Shown piece after piece: positions 30,502-37,925 of a DNA stretch of 64,000 bases; the stretch's first letter is position 1, and each line of letters begins with the position of its first letter. A model generated the notes under the pieces. That model did no database searches. It had not been told where the DNA came from and saw nothing but the letters and a program-made list of their open reading frames with translations. Position numbers and translations under genes: made by a program. Location: positions 18,418-82,417 of the IMG/VR virus record IMGVR_UViG_3300036860_000542, one strand, 5' to 3'. This DNA comes from a virus.

Positions 30502-32142
30502 CTACTCGACGGGCGGGGATTCCGTGGGGACTTCAGGGGCTTCCGCAGGCGGCGCTTCGTCTTCGGTCATGCCGAGCATGGCCGCAACGCACTTCCTCAG
30601 CCAGTTCCGACCGCGCTGCGAGTACAGGATCGACCCGTCCGGCGGGTTGGCGGCCTGAATGAAGGCGTCCGGTCCCATTTGCCGGAGAGCGGAGATGATC
30701 TCCGTGGGCACCATCGAGCGTGCCGAGACGGCGAAGGCCATCGGATCTGTCCCATTGGTGATGGCCTGCTCGACGAACTGCATCGCCGCCGCGACCTCCA
30801 TCGGGTTCAACTCGATGACGTGACCCTGAGAAGGCGCTTGCGGCTTCGGCTTGCGAGTCGAAACCACTGCGGTCTCGCCCTGTGCTGCGGCACGCGCTGC
30901 TTGCGCCGCTCTCTTCCGCTTCAGCACCTCCGGGTTCACCTGAGGAGGAGCAGCGGGCGGGGCGTTCTCGACTCGAGACGCCACAGCCTGTGCCATCGGG
31001 CTCTGCATCACGGTCTGCAGCACACGCTCCCAAGTGGAAGCCGGCTCCTGTTCGCCAGGACCGAGGATCTCGAGAGCATTCTTGAGCTGCGCCACCTGCT
31101 CGACGGCGTCGAGAGGACCCTTCTCCTTGATGTCGCGCAGCTTCGCGCACTCGGTCTTCGACTCGGCGAGCTGCCTCTCGAGGTCGGCGACCCGACCCTT
31201 GAAGCCGTCGAGCCGGGCCTCGTAGCTCTGCTCGACGGACTTCAACGCCTGGCCATGCGTCTCGCGCAGCATGCTGATCTCACGATCGTGCGAGCGATCG
31301 CGTCTCTCGAGCTCCGCTTGAAGGCGAGTGCGCTCCGCTTCGACGTCATGGCGATTGTTCTCTCGGAGGGTACGCAGCTCCGAGTCGAACTGAGCCCGCA
31401 GTGCATCGATGCGCCCGGACTCGCCCGCCACCAGGTGCTCGAACGTCTTCTCGATCACCGACGGTGTGGACGGTGTCTTGTTGGCGTTCGTGATGAGGTT
31501 GAGGATCTGGGCATCCTTCTCCGCCATCTGCCGACGCATCTCCATCATCTCTTGCTGCAGCATCTTGACGGCCGGCGGATCGAAGGCGAGCTTCATGAGC
31601 TCCGCATCGCCTCCGCCCTTCTTGCGGTTCTCGTCCTCGAGCTCCCAGGCTCTCTTCTGGCTGAGCTCTGCGGCGCGGGCCATGTGGTCGAGGGCCTTGC
31701 CCTGCAGGGCGACATCGTCACCGTCCTTGAGCATGGTCTTGGGGGCACCGGGCGTCTCGGCAAGCAGCGCACCACTCAGCCGCGGATCACCTTCGATCTC
31801 GAACGACTTCGCACCCGCGTAGGTCCAACCGCCCTTCGGGTTCGGTCGGAACGTCTTCACCTGGTACTTGCCGCCACCGAAGCGCTGCTTGATGTCTTTC
31901 TCGTCGAAGGGCTCGTCGTACTCCTCCAGGAAGCCGGCGATGTGGTGGCCTTGCCACTCACGAGGGTATTTCCTCTCGAGCTTGATCTTGAGCGCACCCG
32001 AGGTGCCGAGCTCCTGGAGCCACTCGAAGATGGACTTGTCCTCCGCCTGCGCGATCGTCTGCGCGGACATGGACACGTCCTCCTTCTGCTTGCCCTTGAG
32101 CGGCGTCACAGGTGCGACGTCATCGTAGGTCTGTTCACTCAT
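30502..32142 (-). CDS. large coiled-coil protein
   Basis: 546 residues from ATG 32142, which overlaps the upstream stop by 8 nt; the longer frame is rejected. A compact N-terminal domain (about 38-125, with FEWLQELG, the GGGKYQVKTF strand and FEIEGDPRLS) precedes a long heptad-rich region from about 150 to 370. A Pro/Ala linker and an alpha-helical C-terminal domain with acidic end follow. It could be a scaffold or internal virion protein. The N-terminal domain looked familiar but I cannot name it. Confidence 0.6.
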   Translation of the reverse strand: MSEQTYDDVAPVTPLKGKQKEDVSMSAQTIAQAEDKSIFEWLQELGTSGALKIKLERKYPREWQGHHIAGFLEEYDEPFDEKDIKQRFGGGKYQVKTFRPNPKGGWTYAGAKSFEIEGDPRLSGALLAETPGAPKTMLKDGDDVALQGKALDHMARAAELSQKRAWELEDENRKKGGGDAELMKLAFDPPAVKMLQQEMMEMRRQMAEKDAQILNLITNANKTPSTPSVIEKTFEHLVAGESGRIDALRAQFDSELRTLRENNRHDVEAERTRLQAELERRDRSHDREISMLRETHGQALKSVEQSYEARLDGFKGRVADLERQLAESKTECAKLRDIKEKGPLDAVEQVAQLKNALEILGPGEQEPASTWERVLQTVMQSPMAQAVASRVENAPPAAPPQVNPEVLKRKRAAQAARAAAQGETAVVSTRKPKPQAPSQGHVIELNPMEVAAAMQFVEQAITNGTDPMAFAVSARSMVPTEIISALRQMGPDAFIQAANPPDGSILYSQRGRNWLRKCVAAMLGMTEDEAPPAEAPEVPTESPPVE

Positions 32143-32647
32143 CGGAATCTCCTTCGGGTTCGTCGTTGGATTCCTCGACGGCCTCATCCGCATCACCCTC
32201 GGGGTCTCCAGCTTCCTCGCTCTCATCCGAGGTCGTATGCTCCTCGACGGCCTCCGCCGTGAGCTCGAACGCGGTGAGGTACGCGGCGGCCTGGCCCTGC
32301 AGACGCTTGGCCGTGGTGTCATCGAGAGGGACGCCGGCCTTCATCTTGGCGACCTCGTCCGCGATGACCTTCCCCAGCTCGAGGGTAGCCAGGATCTGAT
32401 CAGCGAGCTCGGGTTGGATCAGACTGTCGGACCCATCGATGAGAGCGTCCATCGCCTGCTCGAGACGCACGATGCGAGCTCCGAAGTGATCCGCCATCGT
32501 CTGCATGAGCGGGTAGGCGTTGTCACGGAACTCGTTCTTCGCCTCGATGAACTTGGCCTTGGAGACGCGCTGCTCCGCTTTCGCCAAGTCCTCCATCAGG
32601 AAGGCATGCTCCTCTTGTCCTTCGGTGGTGTCTTCCGGCTTGTCCAT
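32135..32647 (-). CDS. acidic helical protein
   Basis: 170 residues from ATG 32647 (TGATG overlap). Helical body (EDLAKAEQRVSKAKFIEAKNE...) and a C-terminal 35-residue run rich in Glu/Asp. Sitting just upstream of the coiled-coil protein, it may be a chaperone or scaffolding partner. Such acidic tails can also mask basic DNA-binding proteins; this is conjecture. Confidence 0.55.
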   Translation of the reverse strand: MDKPEDTTEGQEEHAFLMEDLAKAEQRVSKAKFIEAKNEFRDNAYPLMQTMADHFGARIVRLEQAMDALIDGSDSLIQPELADQILATLELGKVIADEVAKMKAGVPLDDTTAKRLQGQAAAYLTAFELTAEAVEEHTTSDESEEAGDPEGDADEAVEESNDEPEGDSDE

Positions 32648-33087
32648 CACTTCTTCTCCTTCTTGCGAGGCGCCAGGTAACGCTGGCGAGCGTGTTCACG
32701 ATTCGCGATGTCCATAGGGTCCATGGGGACCCACTCGGAGCATTCGAAGACGCAGTCATCGGTGAGGTCGAGCTCCACACCAGGGATGACCTTGCAGATG
32801 CGGTTGATCTGCCTTGGCGCCCGATCGAGGCCTCTCGACTCCACCTCCGCGAAGGAGTGGATCTCGATGTAGTGACGACAGGGACCACGTAGGCAAACGA
32901 AGTTGTCCGGGCTGGCCTTCGGAAGCGGTTCGGGTCTCCCAAGGTACCCGACCATGTTCGGGCCGCCGTCCTTCGCCGGAGGCGGCGCCGGGTCCGGTTC
33001 CACGTCCTTCCAGGGGTCGAGCTCCTTTCGCTTCTCGTCGTCGAGCTTGTCGCCGTCTTTACCCACCTGCCGGTTGCCGATCTTCAT
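32647..33087 (-). CDS. hypothetical protein with four-Cys motif
   Basis: 146 residues; CGGAG precedes ATG 33087. Charged Pro-rich first half; second half has CLRGPCRHY, NRICKVIPG and FECSEWVP, four Cys spaced like a metal or Fe-S site. First gene of the minus-strand block, bordering the non-coding kilobase. Confidence 0.58.
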   Translation of the reverse strand: MKIGNRQVGKDGDKLDDEKRKELDPWKDVEPDPAPPPAKDGGPNMVGYLGRPEPLPKASPDNFVCLRGPCRHYIEIHSFAEVESRGLDRAPRQINRICKVIPGVELDLTDDCVFECSEWVPMDPMDIANREHARQRYLAPRKKEKK

Positions 33088-33409
33088 GGCCGTTTCTCCG
33101 AGGTAACTGCGAGGTTCAGTGAGGTTTTCCCGGGATTGTTTTGGGTCCTCGTGTTACCCAAGCCTAAGAACGAGCCAACCCCCAAGCAAGTTGAAAGATT
33201 CAGGGCGGCCGATCGGGGTCCGGGGATCGCCCATTCGGCCGGATTCCCCGGTTTGCGATCCCTCGGGAACCTCCGTTCCAGCGAGGTTTCCGGCCCGAGG
33301 CCTCCGGCCATGGCCAGGTAGGCGGCCGATCGGCCGCGCCCGATGGCCAGGCCAGGGCAGGCTAGGGGGGCGTAGGTCCGTATCCCACACTGGAAAAGCG
33401 TTCAGTGGA

Positions 33410-33422
33410 TTGCGGCGCGCAA
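33410..33422. repeat. TTGCG-N3-CGCAA palindrome 7
   Basis: TTGCGGCGCGCAA in the non-coding kilobase. Confidence 0.8.
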
Positions 33423-33541
33423 GCGGGTCGCGTGCGGCACCCTGGGATGCCCGCCAAACGCGCCAGGATGCCCGTGGCGCCACGATCGCGGCGCCAGGGT
33501 ACCCTCGGGCACCCCCCGAATTTGCGCGGCGCGGCGTGAAA

Positions 33542-33554
33542 TTGCGACACGCAA
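33542..33554. repeat. TTGCG-N3-CGCAA palindrome 8
   Basis: TTGCGACACGCAA in the non-coding kilobase; a looser copy with a 7-nt spacer (TTGCG...CGCAA) begins about 33 bp downstream. Confidence 0.8.
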
Positions 33555-33786
33555 ATGGGCCGATTTTGCGACAGTGACGCAAGAAAACCCCGGGACAACT
33601 GCGCAGTACGACATGTGATCCCCCGGGAAAATCGCGGATTTGCGCGATCCGGGTGCCGCGGCACGCCGCGTGCTTCCGGGGAAATCAGGCGCGGCAAGGC
33701 GCCAACCCCCGGGTTTGGGAGGCCCGGGTCGCAGGTAGGTCCGGGGATGACAGGAACCTTCGTGGCGGTTTCCCCAGATCTCGCAC

Positions 33787-34080
33787 GGTCCACTGCGGAC
33801 CCACGCCAGGAGTTGTGCCCTGGTCGGTCTCTGAAAACTGAATAGACCTAGGAGTCGTCGGCTGTCCTATCACCGAGGCTTCCCCGCAGGACCAGGGGCG
33901 CACGAACCGCTAGCGCAGTCTGGGCAGAGGTAGTCCACTCTCTCACTTGTCACAGGGGAATGAGGTAGGTGTGGTAACGGTCACCAGCCGCGACGGACTA
34001 CCTAGGGGAAAAGCCCCAAACGATTGAGTAACTGCTCAAGCCTTGAACGTACGGGATACCTGCTGTCTGCACGACAGGAC
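33787..34080 (+). ncRNA. candidate structured RNA or leader
   Basis: Consecutive complementary pairs: GGTCC/GGACC (33787-33801), CCAGG/CCTGG (33806-33823), GGTCT/AGACC (33826-33848), a long-range 9-bp pair AGGTAGTCC (33928-33936) with GGACTACCT (33995-34003), GGGG/CCCC (34005-34017), TTGAG/CTCAA (34024-34039) and CTGTC/GACAG (34063-34077). The strand is undetermined; plus is chosen because plus-strand genes follow. No known RNA family is claimed. Confidence 0.35.
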
Positions 34081-34131
34081 AGCCACAACCTTCAGATCCC
34101 TGCCTTCAAGGCCTCATGGAGGGACTCAACC

Positions 34132-34335
34132 ATGATCTACGCCTTGTACACGAAACAGAATCAGAAGGTTCCGTCGCGACTCTTCGAGTGCTGGGATGAT
34201 GCCGATGCCTGGCAGAACTCGAGGGAAGCAGACGTCACGGAGCGTTACGAACTACGTCCTCTCCTGGAGAAGGACATGGACATGCTCCTCGACGCTTGGA
34301 CCAAAGGCCAGGCAACACTCCTCGGAAAGGTTTGA
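34132..34335 (+). CDS. hypothetical protein, 67 residues
   Basis: ATG 34132 follows GGAGGGACTCAACC, a leader sequence repeated exactly before the next gene. IYALYTKQNQKVPSRLFECWDDADAWQNSREAD: probably a small alpha/beta early protein. Longer frames start in the non-coding region. Confidence 0.6.
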   Translation: MIYALYTKQNQKVPSRLFECWDDADAWQNSREADVTERYELRPLLEKDMDMLLDAWTKGQATLLGKV

Positions 34336-34345
34336 ACCCTGCTAG

Positions 34346-34369
34346 GACCCATGACCTCGGTCGTGGGTC
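34346..34369 (+). repeat. CCTGCTAGG-hairpin element, copy 1
   Basis: CCTGCTAG, then a 9-bp stem (34346-34354 with 34361-34369), then CGATGGAG. The same arrangement recurs at 35051-35090. Confidence 0.5.
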
Positions 34370-34388
34370 TCGATGGAGGGACTCAACC

Positions 34389-34562
34389 ATGGAGACCATG
34401 GGCCAAGCAATCGACGAGGCTATCCGCAAGCACGAGACGATCTACCCTCAGAGCGAGGTCTATCGCGCTGAGGTGAGCGAATCGGATCTCCGAACGGCCT
34501 GGGTGGTCCTCATCCACGCCAGTCACTTCAGCGTCCCGTGTCGCTACTACGTGAGGAGGTAG
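34389..34562 (+). CDS. hypothetical protein, 57 residues
   Basis: ATG 34389 uses the duplicated leader GGAGGGACTCAACC. METMGQAIDEAIRKHETIYP is helical, followed by VYRAEVSESDL and a hydrophobic AWVVLIHASHFSVP. Function unknown. Confidence 0.58.
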   Translation: METMGQAIDEAIRKHETIYPQSEVYRAEVSESDLRTAWVVLIHASHFSVPCRYYVRR

Positions 34563-34567
34563 GTCTC

Positions 34568-34720
34568 ATGGCCAGGCAGTGGCCAACGAACTACATCCCG
34601 AAGAAGGACATCCCCAAGTGCGACATGGGCGTCGCCTGGTGGTGTTGCAACAGTGGCCGCTACCTTACCTGGCGCAAGTTGGTCGGTCTGGTCAAGTGGG
34701 CCCAGAAGAAGGAGAAGTAA
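34568..34720 (+). CDS. small protein with CC motif, 50 residues
   Basis: GAGGAGG precedes ATG 34568. IPKKDIPKCDMGVAWWCCNSGRYLTW resembles small early phage proteins with a possible metal-binding Cys trio. Ends in a basic helix. Confidence 0.55.
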   Translation: MARQWPTNYIPKKDIPKCDMGVAWWCCNSGRYLTWRKLVGLVKWAQKKEK

Positions 34721-34724
34721 GACC

Positions 34725-35045
34725 ATGTCCTACAACGGCTACAAGAACTACGAGACCTGGGCGATCTGCCTCTGGATCGACAACGAGGAAGACACCTACC
34801 TCTCATGGAAGGATCGAGCCAAGGAGCTCCTCCTAGAGGCCAGAGAGAGTCTTCTCGACGACGCCAACAACGACGAAATCGCCAAAGCCAGCGAAGACGC
34901 CAGGATCCGCCTCGCCGACGAGCTCAAGGATCACTTCGAAGAGGTGATGCCCGACCTTGGAGCGTCGGTCTGGGCCGACCTCCTGAATGCAGCTCTCAGC
35001 GAGGTTGACTGGCACGAGGTCGCCTCCTCTCGCTACGACGAGTAA
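34725..35045 (+). CDS. phage/plasmid YNGYKNYETW-type protein
   Basis: 106 residues. The opening SYNGYKNYETWAICLWIDNE is strongly conserved among small phage and plasmid accessory proteins (a DUF family with unknown role). The rest is acidic and helical (ARESLLDDANNDEI, RLADELKDHFEE). Confidence 0.7.
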   Translation: MSYNGYKNYETWAICLWIDNEEDTYLSWKDRAKELLLEARESLLDDANNDEIAKASEDARIRLADELKDHFEEVMPDLGASVWADLLNAALSEVDWHEVASSRYDE

Positions 35046-35050
35046 AGGCT

Positions 35051-35090
35051 CCTGCTAGGGTCTACAACTGAGGTTGTAGGCTTCGATGAA
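35051..35090 (+). repeat. CCTGCTAGG-hairpin element, copy 2
   Basis: CCTGCTAGGG, stem CTACAAC/GTTGTAG (35062-35079) with loop TGAG, then CGATGAA. It sits immediately after a stop codon, like copy 1. Confidence 0.5.
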
Positions 35091-35102
35091 GAAGCTTTTC
35101 TC

Positions 35103-35131
35103 TTGCACTACATCCACTCTCCGATGTACAT
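35103..35131 (+). promoter_or_regulatory. TTGCAC / ATGTACAT element
   Basis: TTGCAC (35103-35108), then ATGTACATAAT (palindrome at 35124-35131) upstream of the GTG-started gene at 35151. Confidence 0.45.
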
Positions 35132-35150
35132 AATACCCAGGGGGTTGAAC

Positions 35151-35372
35151 GTGGTCCACTGGCACAGCTACTACGACCGGCTCTACCTTTCCCCATCTTC
35201 CCCTCCTCGAGCCGCCTGTCGGCTGTCCACCTCACGAGGGGATCGTATCGACGCCAACATCAGGGAGGTCAACTGTGAGCGGTGCAAGCTCAAGCACACC
35301 CACGAAATGCAGCGAAGCTACACCAAGCTCCGACACGAGATCCTCGCTTCCAAGCGAAAGATCTACTCGTGA
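35151..35372 (+). CDS. hypothetical protein with CxxC, 73 residues
   Basis: GTG 35151 with AGGGGG 6 nt upstream is preferred to starts within the promoter element. VVHWHSYYDRLYLS, RGDRIDANIREVNCERCKLKH: His/Cys content suggests a small zinc-binding fold. Ends in a GTGA overlap. Confidence 0.5.
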   Translation: MVHWHSYYDRLYLSPSSPPRAACRLSTSRGDRIDANIREVNCERCKLKHTHEMQRSYTKLRHEILASKRKIYS

Positions 35373-35575
35373 AGGTCTCGGTGGAGAAAGGGATCACAGG
35401 CTGGTGGATATTGACGGTCCAGGATGGACCGATGACAGTGATGGAGTTTCATCCAGTCTGGAGATCCCTACTCGAGCGGGTAGCCTTTCTGTTCGGCGTC
35501 GATTGGCCGCCGGAAGCGGACCCGATGGACCTGTGGGATCAGCTCCACCTCCCACGGAGCGGTATATACCGCTAG
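35369..35575 (+). CDS. hypothetical protein, 68 residues
   Basis: GTG 35369 overlaps the upstream stop. VSVEKGITGWWILTVQDG then FHPVWRSLLERVAFLFGVDW. No family known; coupled to the preceding gene. Confidence 0.5.
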   Translation: MKVSVEKGITGWWILTVQDGPMTVMEFHPVWRSLLERVAFLFGVDWPPEADPMDLWDQLHLPRSGIYR

Positions 35576-35581
35576 GTGCTA

Positions 35582-35628
35582 CCCAGGATCCGTGGCCCTG
35601 GGTTGATAGTGAGGTAGTTCGCTACCTC
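35582..35628 (+). terminator. two hairpins after the early small-gene unit
   Basis: A CCCAGG/CCTGGG pair just past the stop codon, then GAGGTAG-TTCG-CTACCTC (35611-35628), a 7-bp stem with a TTCG loop. No U-tract. Confidence 0.5.
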
Positions 35629-35691
35629 TGCTCGATCGATTCAGGATGGGCACGTCTCAAGGCCCTCCTGTTCCTCGGTTTCTCGTCCCTC

Positions 35692-35700
35692 TGATACAAT
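35692..35700 (+). promoter_or_regulatory. extended -10 promoter of the lipoprotein gene
   Basis: TGATACAAT, an extended -10 form, 21 nt before ATG 35721 and without a clear -35. Confidence 0.45.
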
Positions 35701-35720
35701 CCAAACGAAGGAGAACGTAC

Positions 35721-36371
35721 ATGAAGACCCGCATCGCTCTTGCCTTGCTCGCGTCCGCTTGCGCCCAGCCTCCGACCGACGTCCAGGGCTTGGCCCACTC
35801 CGTCCCTCAGGGACCCAACACGATCATGGTCGCCGACGACGGCGCGGCGCAGCCCGTGGACATCCAAGCCCTCGCGGCACCTGCGCCGACGGCGCCGACG
35901 GCCGTCGATCCGCCCCCGCCTCCCCCGGCCTGTGTCCAGGGTGACTGGACCTACACCTTCACGTTCGGGCCGGGCACGTGCGACTCCGATCCCTTCGTCT
36001 CGGCCATCGAAGCCCTGGACGATCCACCCGCGTTCTACCCGTCTCAGTGCTTCGTCCTTCCGGTCAACGCTCCGAACCTGTTCTCGAGCGCTGGAGCCTT
36101 CGTCATCGATGACAACGGCTTCTACGGCCAGCCTGTCACCGTGAACGGTTGTGATTTCGCTATCGACTACCTCCTCGGGCCCATGCGCGATGCTTGCGGC
36201 GAGGATCGTACCGTGGTCTGGGATTTCTCCTTCACGGCTACTCCGGGGGGCGCAATCGGCTCGGGAACCATCTACCTGGACGTTGCCAAGGAGGACACGA
36301 CCGTGGGTGGCGTCATGGTGCCCTATGCCTCTTGCGAGCAGCAAGTCACGATCAACGCCACCAAGCTCTAG
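35721..36371 (+). CDS. exported lipoprotein, Pro-rich linker
   Basis: 216 residues; AAGGAG precedes ATG 35721. MKTRIALALLASAC is a lipoprotein signal with modified Cys at 14. An Ala/Pro/Asp linker (APAPTAPTAVDPPPPPP) leads to a beta-rich domain with five Cys (CVQGDWTYTFTFGPGTC, CFVLPV, GCDFAI, ACGEDR, SCEQQV). Exported lipoproteins from phages often block superinfection at the host surface, but no specific match is seen. Confidence 0.68.
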   Translation: MKTRIALALLASACAQPPTDVQGLAHSVPQGPNTIMVADDGAAQPVDIQALAAPAPTAPTAVDPPPPPPACVQGDWTYTFTFGPGTCDSDPFVSAIEALDDPPAFYPSQCFVLPVNAPNLFSSAGAFVIDDNGFYGQPVTVNGCDFAIDYLLGPMRDACGEDRTVVWDFSFTATPGGAIGSGTIYLDVAKEDTTVGGVMVPYASCEQQVTINATKL

Positions 36372-36379
36372 GGGGACCC

Positions 36380-36547
36380 ATGAACATCGAGATCGAAGAC
36401 GAAGACGAGGTCGTCGTCGAAGTGGATCTCTCCGACCTCGTGAGTCACTGCGACGCTTGCCTCAAGCCTCTCACCGAACTCGAAGAACCTCTCGGCTACT
36501 GCGAAGACTGCGCCTGGGAGATCGCTTCCTGGACGCCGACAAGCTAG
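36380..36547 (+). CDS. acidic zinc-ribbon-like protein, 55 residues
   Basis: GGGGG precedes ATG 36380. The first 20 residues are Glu/Asp-rich; CDAC and CEDC would form a zinc ribbon. Confidence 0.58.
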   Translation: MNIEIEDEDEVVVEVDLSDLVSHCDACLKPLTELEEPLGYCEDCAWEIASWTPTS

Positions 36548-36573
36548 AGAAACCAGCCAAGGAGGTCGCCCAT

Positions 36574-36591
36574 GCGTCGGATCAGCTAAAG
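36574..36591 (+). other. possible 5-codon leader ORF
   Basis: AAGGAGG followed by ATG and four codons then TAA (M-R-R-I-S). An otherwise empty 143-nt gap; could be a leader peptide or chance. Confidence 0.2.
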
Positions 36592-36690
36592 CCGACTGCC
36601 GCAAAGATCCAGCGCGTGCCCAGTAACCTGGCAGGAGGGTTGGCGACTCTCCCACGCGCCCAGCGGAAACCAAACCAAGGAGGATTCCCA

Positions 36691-36966
36691 ATGCGTCTGA
36701 TGCGTCTCGTCTGCGACGGAAACAAGGATCTGGCTGTGTCCCCCGCGCACGTCATCTCGATCACGAAGGGAGGGGACCGGGACAAGGTCATCGTCCGCCT
36801 CACGGACAACATCTGCCAATTCGTCATCGGCTCCTACGAGGGTGTCATCCTGGAATGGGAACGCGCCCTCAGTGGCCAGCCTCCGGCCTACCTCGGACAC
36901 GAGGAGGACGACCCGGACGACGGCCCACCCGACTCGTTCGATCCGCCCGACTCCGACGGGTACTAG
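36691..36966 (+). CDS. hypothetical protein with acidic tail, 91 residues
   Basis: AAGGAGG precedes ATG 36691. A small beta-rich domain (LMRLVCDGNKDLAVSPAHVISITKG, VIVRLTDNICQFVIGSYEG) and a tail dominated by Asp and Pro. Confidence 0.58.
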   Translation: MRLMRLVCDGNKDLAVSPAHVISITKGGDRDKVIVRLTDNICQFVIGSYEGVILEWERALSGQPPAYLGHEEDDPDDGPPDSFDPPDSDGY

Positions 36967-36968
36967 CC

Positions 36969-37124
36969 ATGATGAAATCCGTCCCCGAACTGGCCGCTGC
37001 CCTGCATATGGTCCTCGCCAGGCTGGACAGCCAACCCAAGACCTCGGCCGAATGGGAAGCGATCTTCGACGCGCTCCGTGAGGCCAGCCGCTACGCCCTC
37101 AAGAAACTCCAGGAGGAAAGATAG
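36969..37124 (+). CDS. helical protein, 51 residues
   Basis: Starts 2 nt after the previous stop. VPELAAALHMVLARLDSQPK and EAIFDALREASRYALKKLQ form two helices. Unknown function. Confidence 0.55.
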   Translation: MMKSVPELAAALHMVLARLDSQPKTSAEWEAIFDALREASRYALKKLQEER

Positions 37125-37126
37125 CC

Positions 37127-37297
37127 ATGGAAAACTTCAGCGTCCACGTGGACGACATGTTCGACTGGGAAGACGACGAGCCGACCGAGGTGTGGTCGCG
37201 CACCCTGCCTGGGTTCGTGCCGGCGCCCCCTTCGGAGAAGCCCACCGTCCGCGCCATGAAGCCCATCCGACTCCAGGCCAAGGAGGGTGCGTCGTGA
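37127..37297 (+). CDS. hypothetical acidic protein, 56 residues
   Basis: AGGAGG lies upstream of ATG 37127. MENFSVHVDDMFDWEDDEPTEVW, then a Pro-rich basic end. Overlaps the next GTG start as GTGA, which supports both. Confidence 0.5.
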   Translation: MENFSVHVDDMFDWEDDEPTEVWSRTLPGFVPAPPSEKPTVRAMKPIRLQAKEGAS

Positions 37298-37662
37298 ACG
37301 TGAACATCCGACTCATCGACATCTGCTTCTGCGACTACCTCCTCGATCACCACAACCGCGACGGGGAGATCCTCGTCGGAGTGCCGCTACGTGGGCAGTC
37401 CGCGGAGGAAATGGCCTCGGACATCGTGGACGAGGTCAACCGCGCCGACGACGGGGTGCCCGAGACGCTCACCGACGATCTCGTGTACGAACACGCGCTC
37501 GCCTGCCTGGCGCTGCCCCGGATGTCCTTCCTCTCGCCCATCCCGGAGTTCGCTCCCAACCCGTGCGAGTGCGGCCAGCGCAACGGCGACTGCGACTGCG
37601 AGCAGCCCTCCGCGTGGTTCCTCGTCAAGTGGGACATCGAACAGCAGGAGGTCGCGTCATGA
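37294..37662 (+). CDS. hypothetical protein with Cys-rich C-terminus
   Basis: 122 residues from GTG 37294. NIRLIDICFCDYLLDHHN opening; acidic middle; NPCECGQRNGDCDCEQP near residue 97. ATGA overlap with the next gene. Confidence 0.55.
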   Translation: MNVNIRLIDICFCDYLLDHHNRDGEILVGVPLRGQSAEEMASDIVDEVNRADDGVPETLTDDLVYEHALACLALPRMSFLSPIPEFAPNPCECGQRNGDCDCEQPSAWFLVKWDIEQQEVAS

Positions 37663-37859
37663 CGAAGAAGGACTATCAGCTCATCGCGGAGGCTCTCACG
37701 AACTCACGGTGCCCCAAGGTCGGTCCCAAAGACCGAGGGGCGGCTGAGATCAACACCGTCGTGGACGACGTCGTGAGGCAACTGGCCGAGGCGCTGTCCA
37801 AGGACAACCCGCGGTTCGATCGTCAACGGTTCCTCGCTGCCTGCAACTACATGCAGTAG
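37659..37859 (+). CDS. small phage-type helical protein, 66 residues
   Basis: MTKKDYQLIAEALTNSR and RFDRQRFLAACNYMQ match a widespread early phage protein pattern (KDYELIAxxL ... FDxxRFxxAC). Function unknown. Confidence 0.65.
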   Translation: MTKKDYQLIAEALTNSRCPKVGPKDRGAAEINTVVDDVVRQLAEALSKDNPRFDRQRFLAACNYMQ

Positions 37860-37874
37860 CGACTCGCAACTCTC

Positions 37875-37900
37875 TTGACAACGTCTCAACCGATGTACAT
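37875..37900 (+). promoter_or_regulatory. TTGACA / ATGTACAT promoter of DUF932-like gene
   Basis: TTGACA (37875-37880), 12 nt, ATGTACAT (37893-37900). A near-match of the other motif (TAGCGACTCGCAA) lies just 5'. The same layout occurs before parB. Confidence 0.5.
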
Positions 37901-37925
37901 CATCAGAAACCAGGAGGGAACACCC

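Larger units (their letters stand above)
33088..34131. other. non-coding kilobase rich in palindromes
   Basis: No frame here has coding character or a sensible ribosome site, although GC content opens many spurious frames. It lies between divergent gene blocks. Contents seen: a perfect 16-bp palindrome GCGGCCGATCGGCCGC (33322-33337), GTGCCGCGGCAC (33653-33664), an ATCGCG/CGCGAT hairpin (33631-33648), two TTGCG-N3-CGCAA sites, and a run of hairpins from 33787 onward. It is a candidate for promoters in both directions, an origin, a partition site or a structured RNA. Confidence 0.6.

Noticed and set aside
33119-33845. Long open frames on both strands in the non-coding kilobase.
   Set aside because: They overlap each other in five or six frames, lack ribosome sites and have the composition expected from GC-rich sequence with few stops.
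33831-33848. CTGAAAACTGAATAGACC resembles the spacer sequence found near Gram-positive rRNA genes.
   Set aside because: No 16S, 23S or 5S sequence adjoins it and the match is short; it fits better as the loop and arm of a local hairpin.
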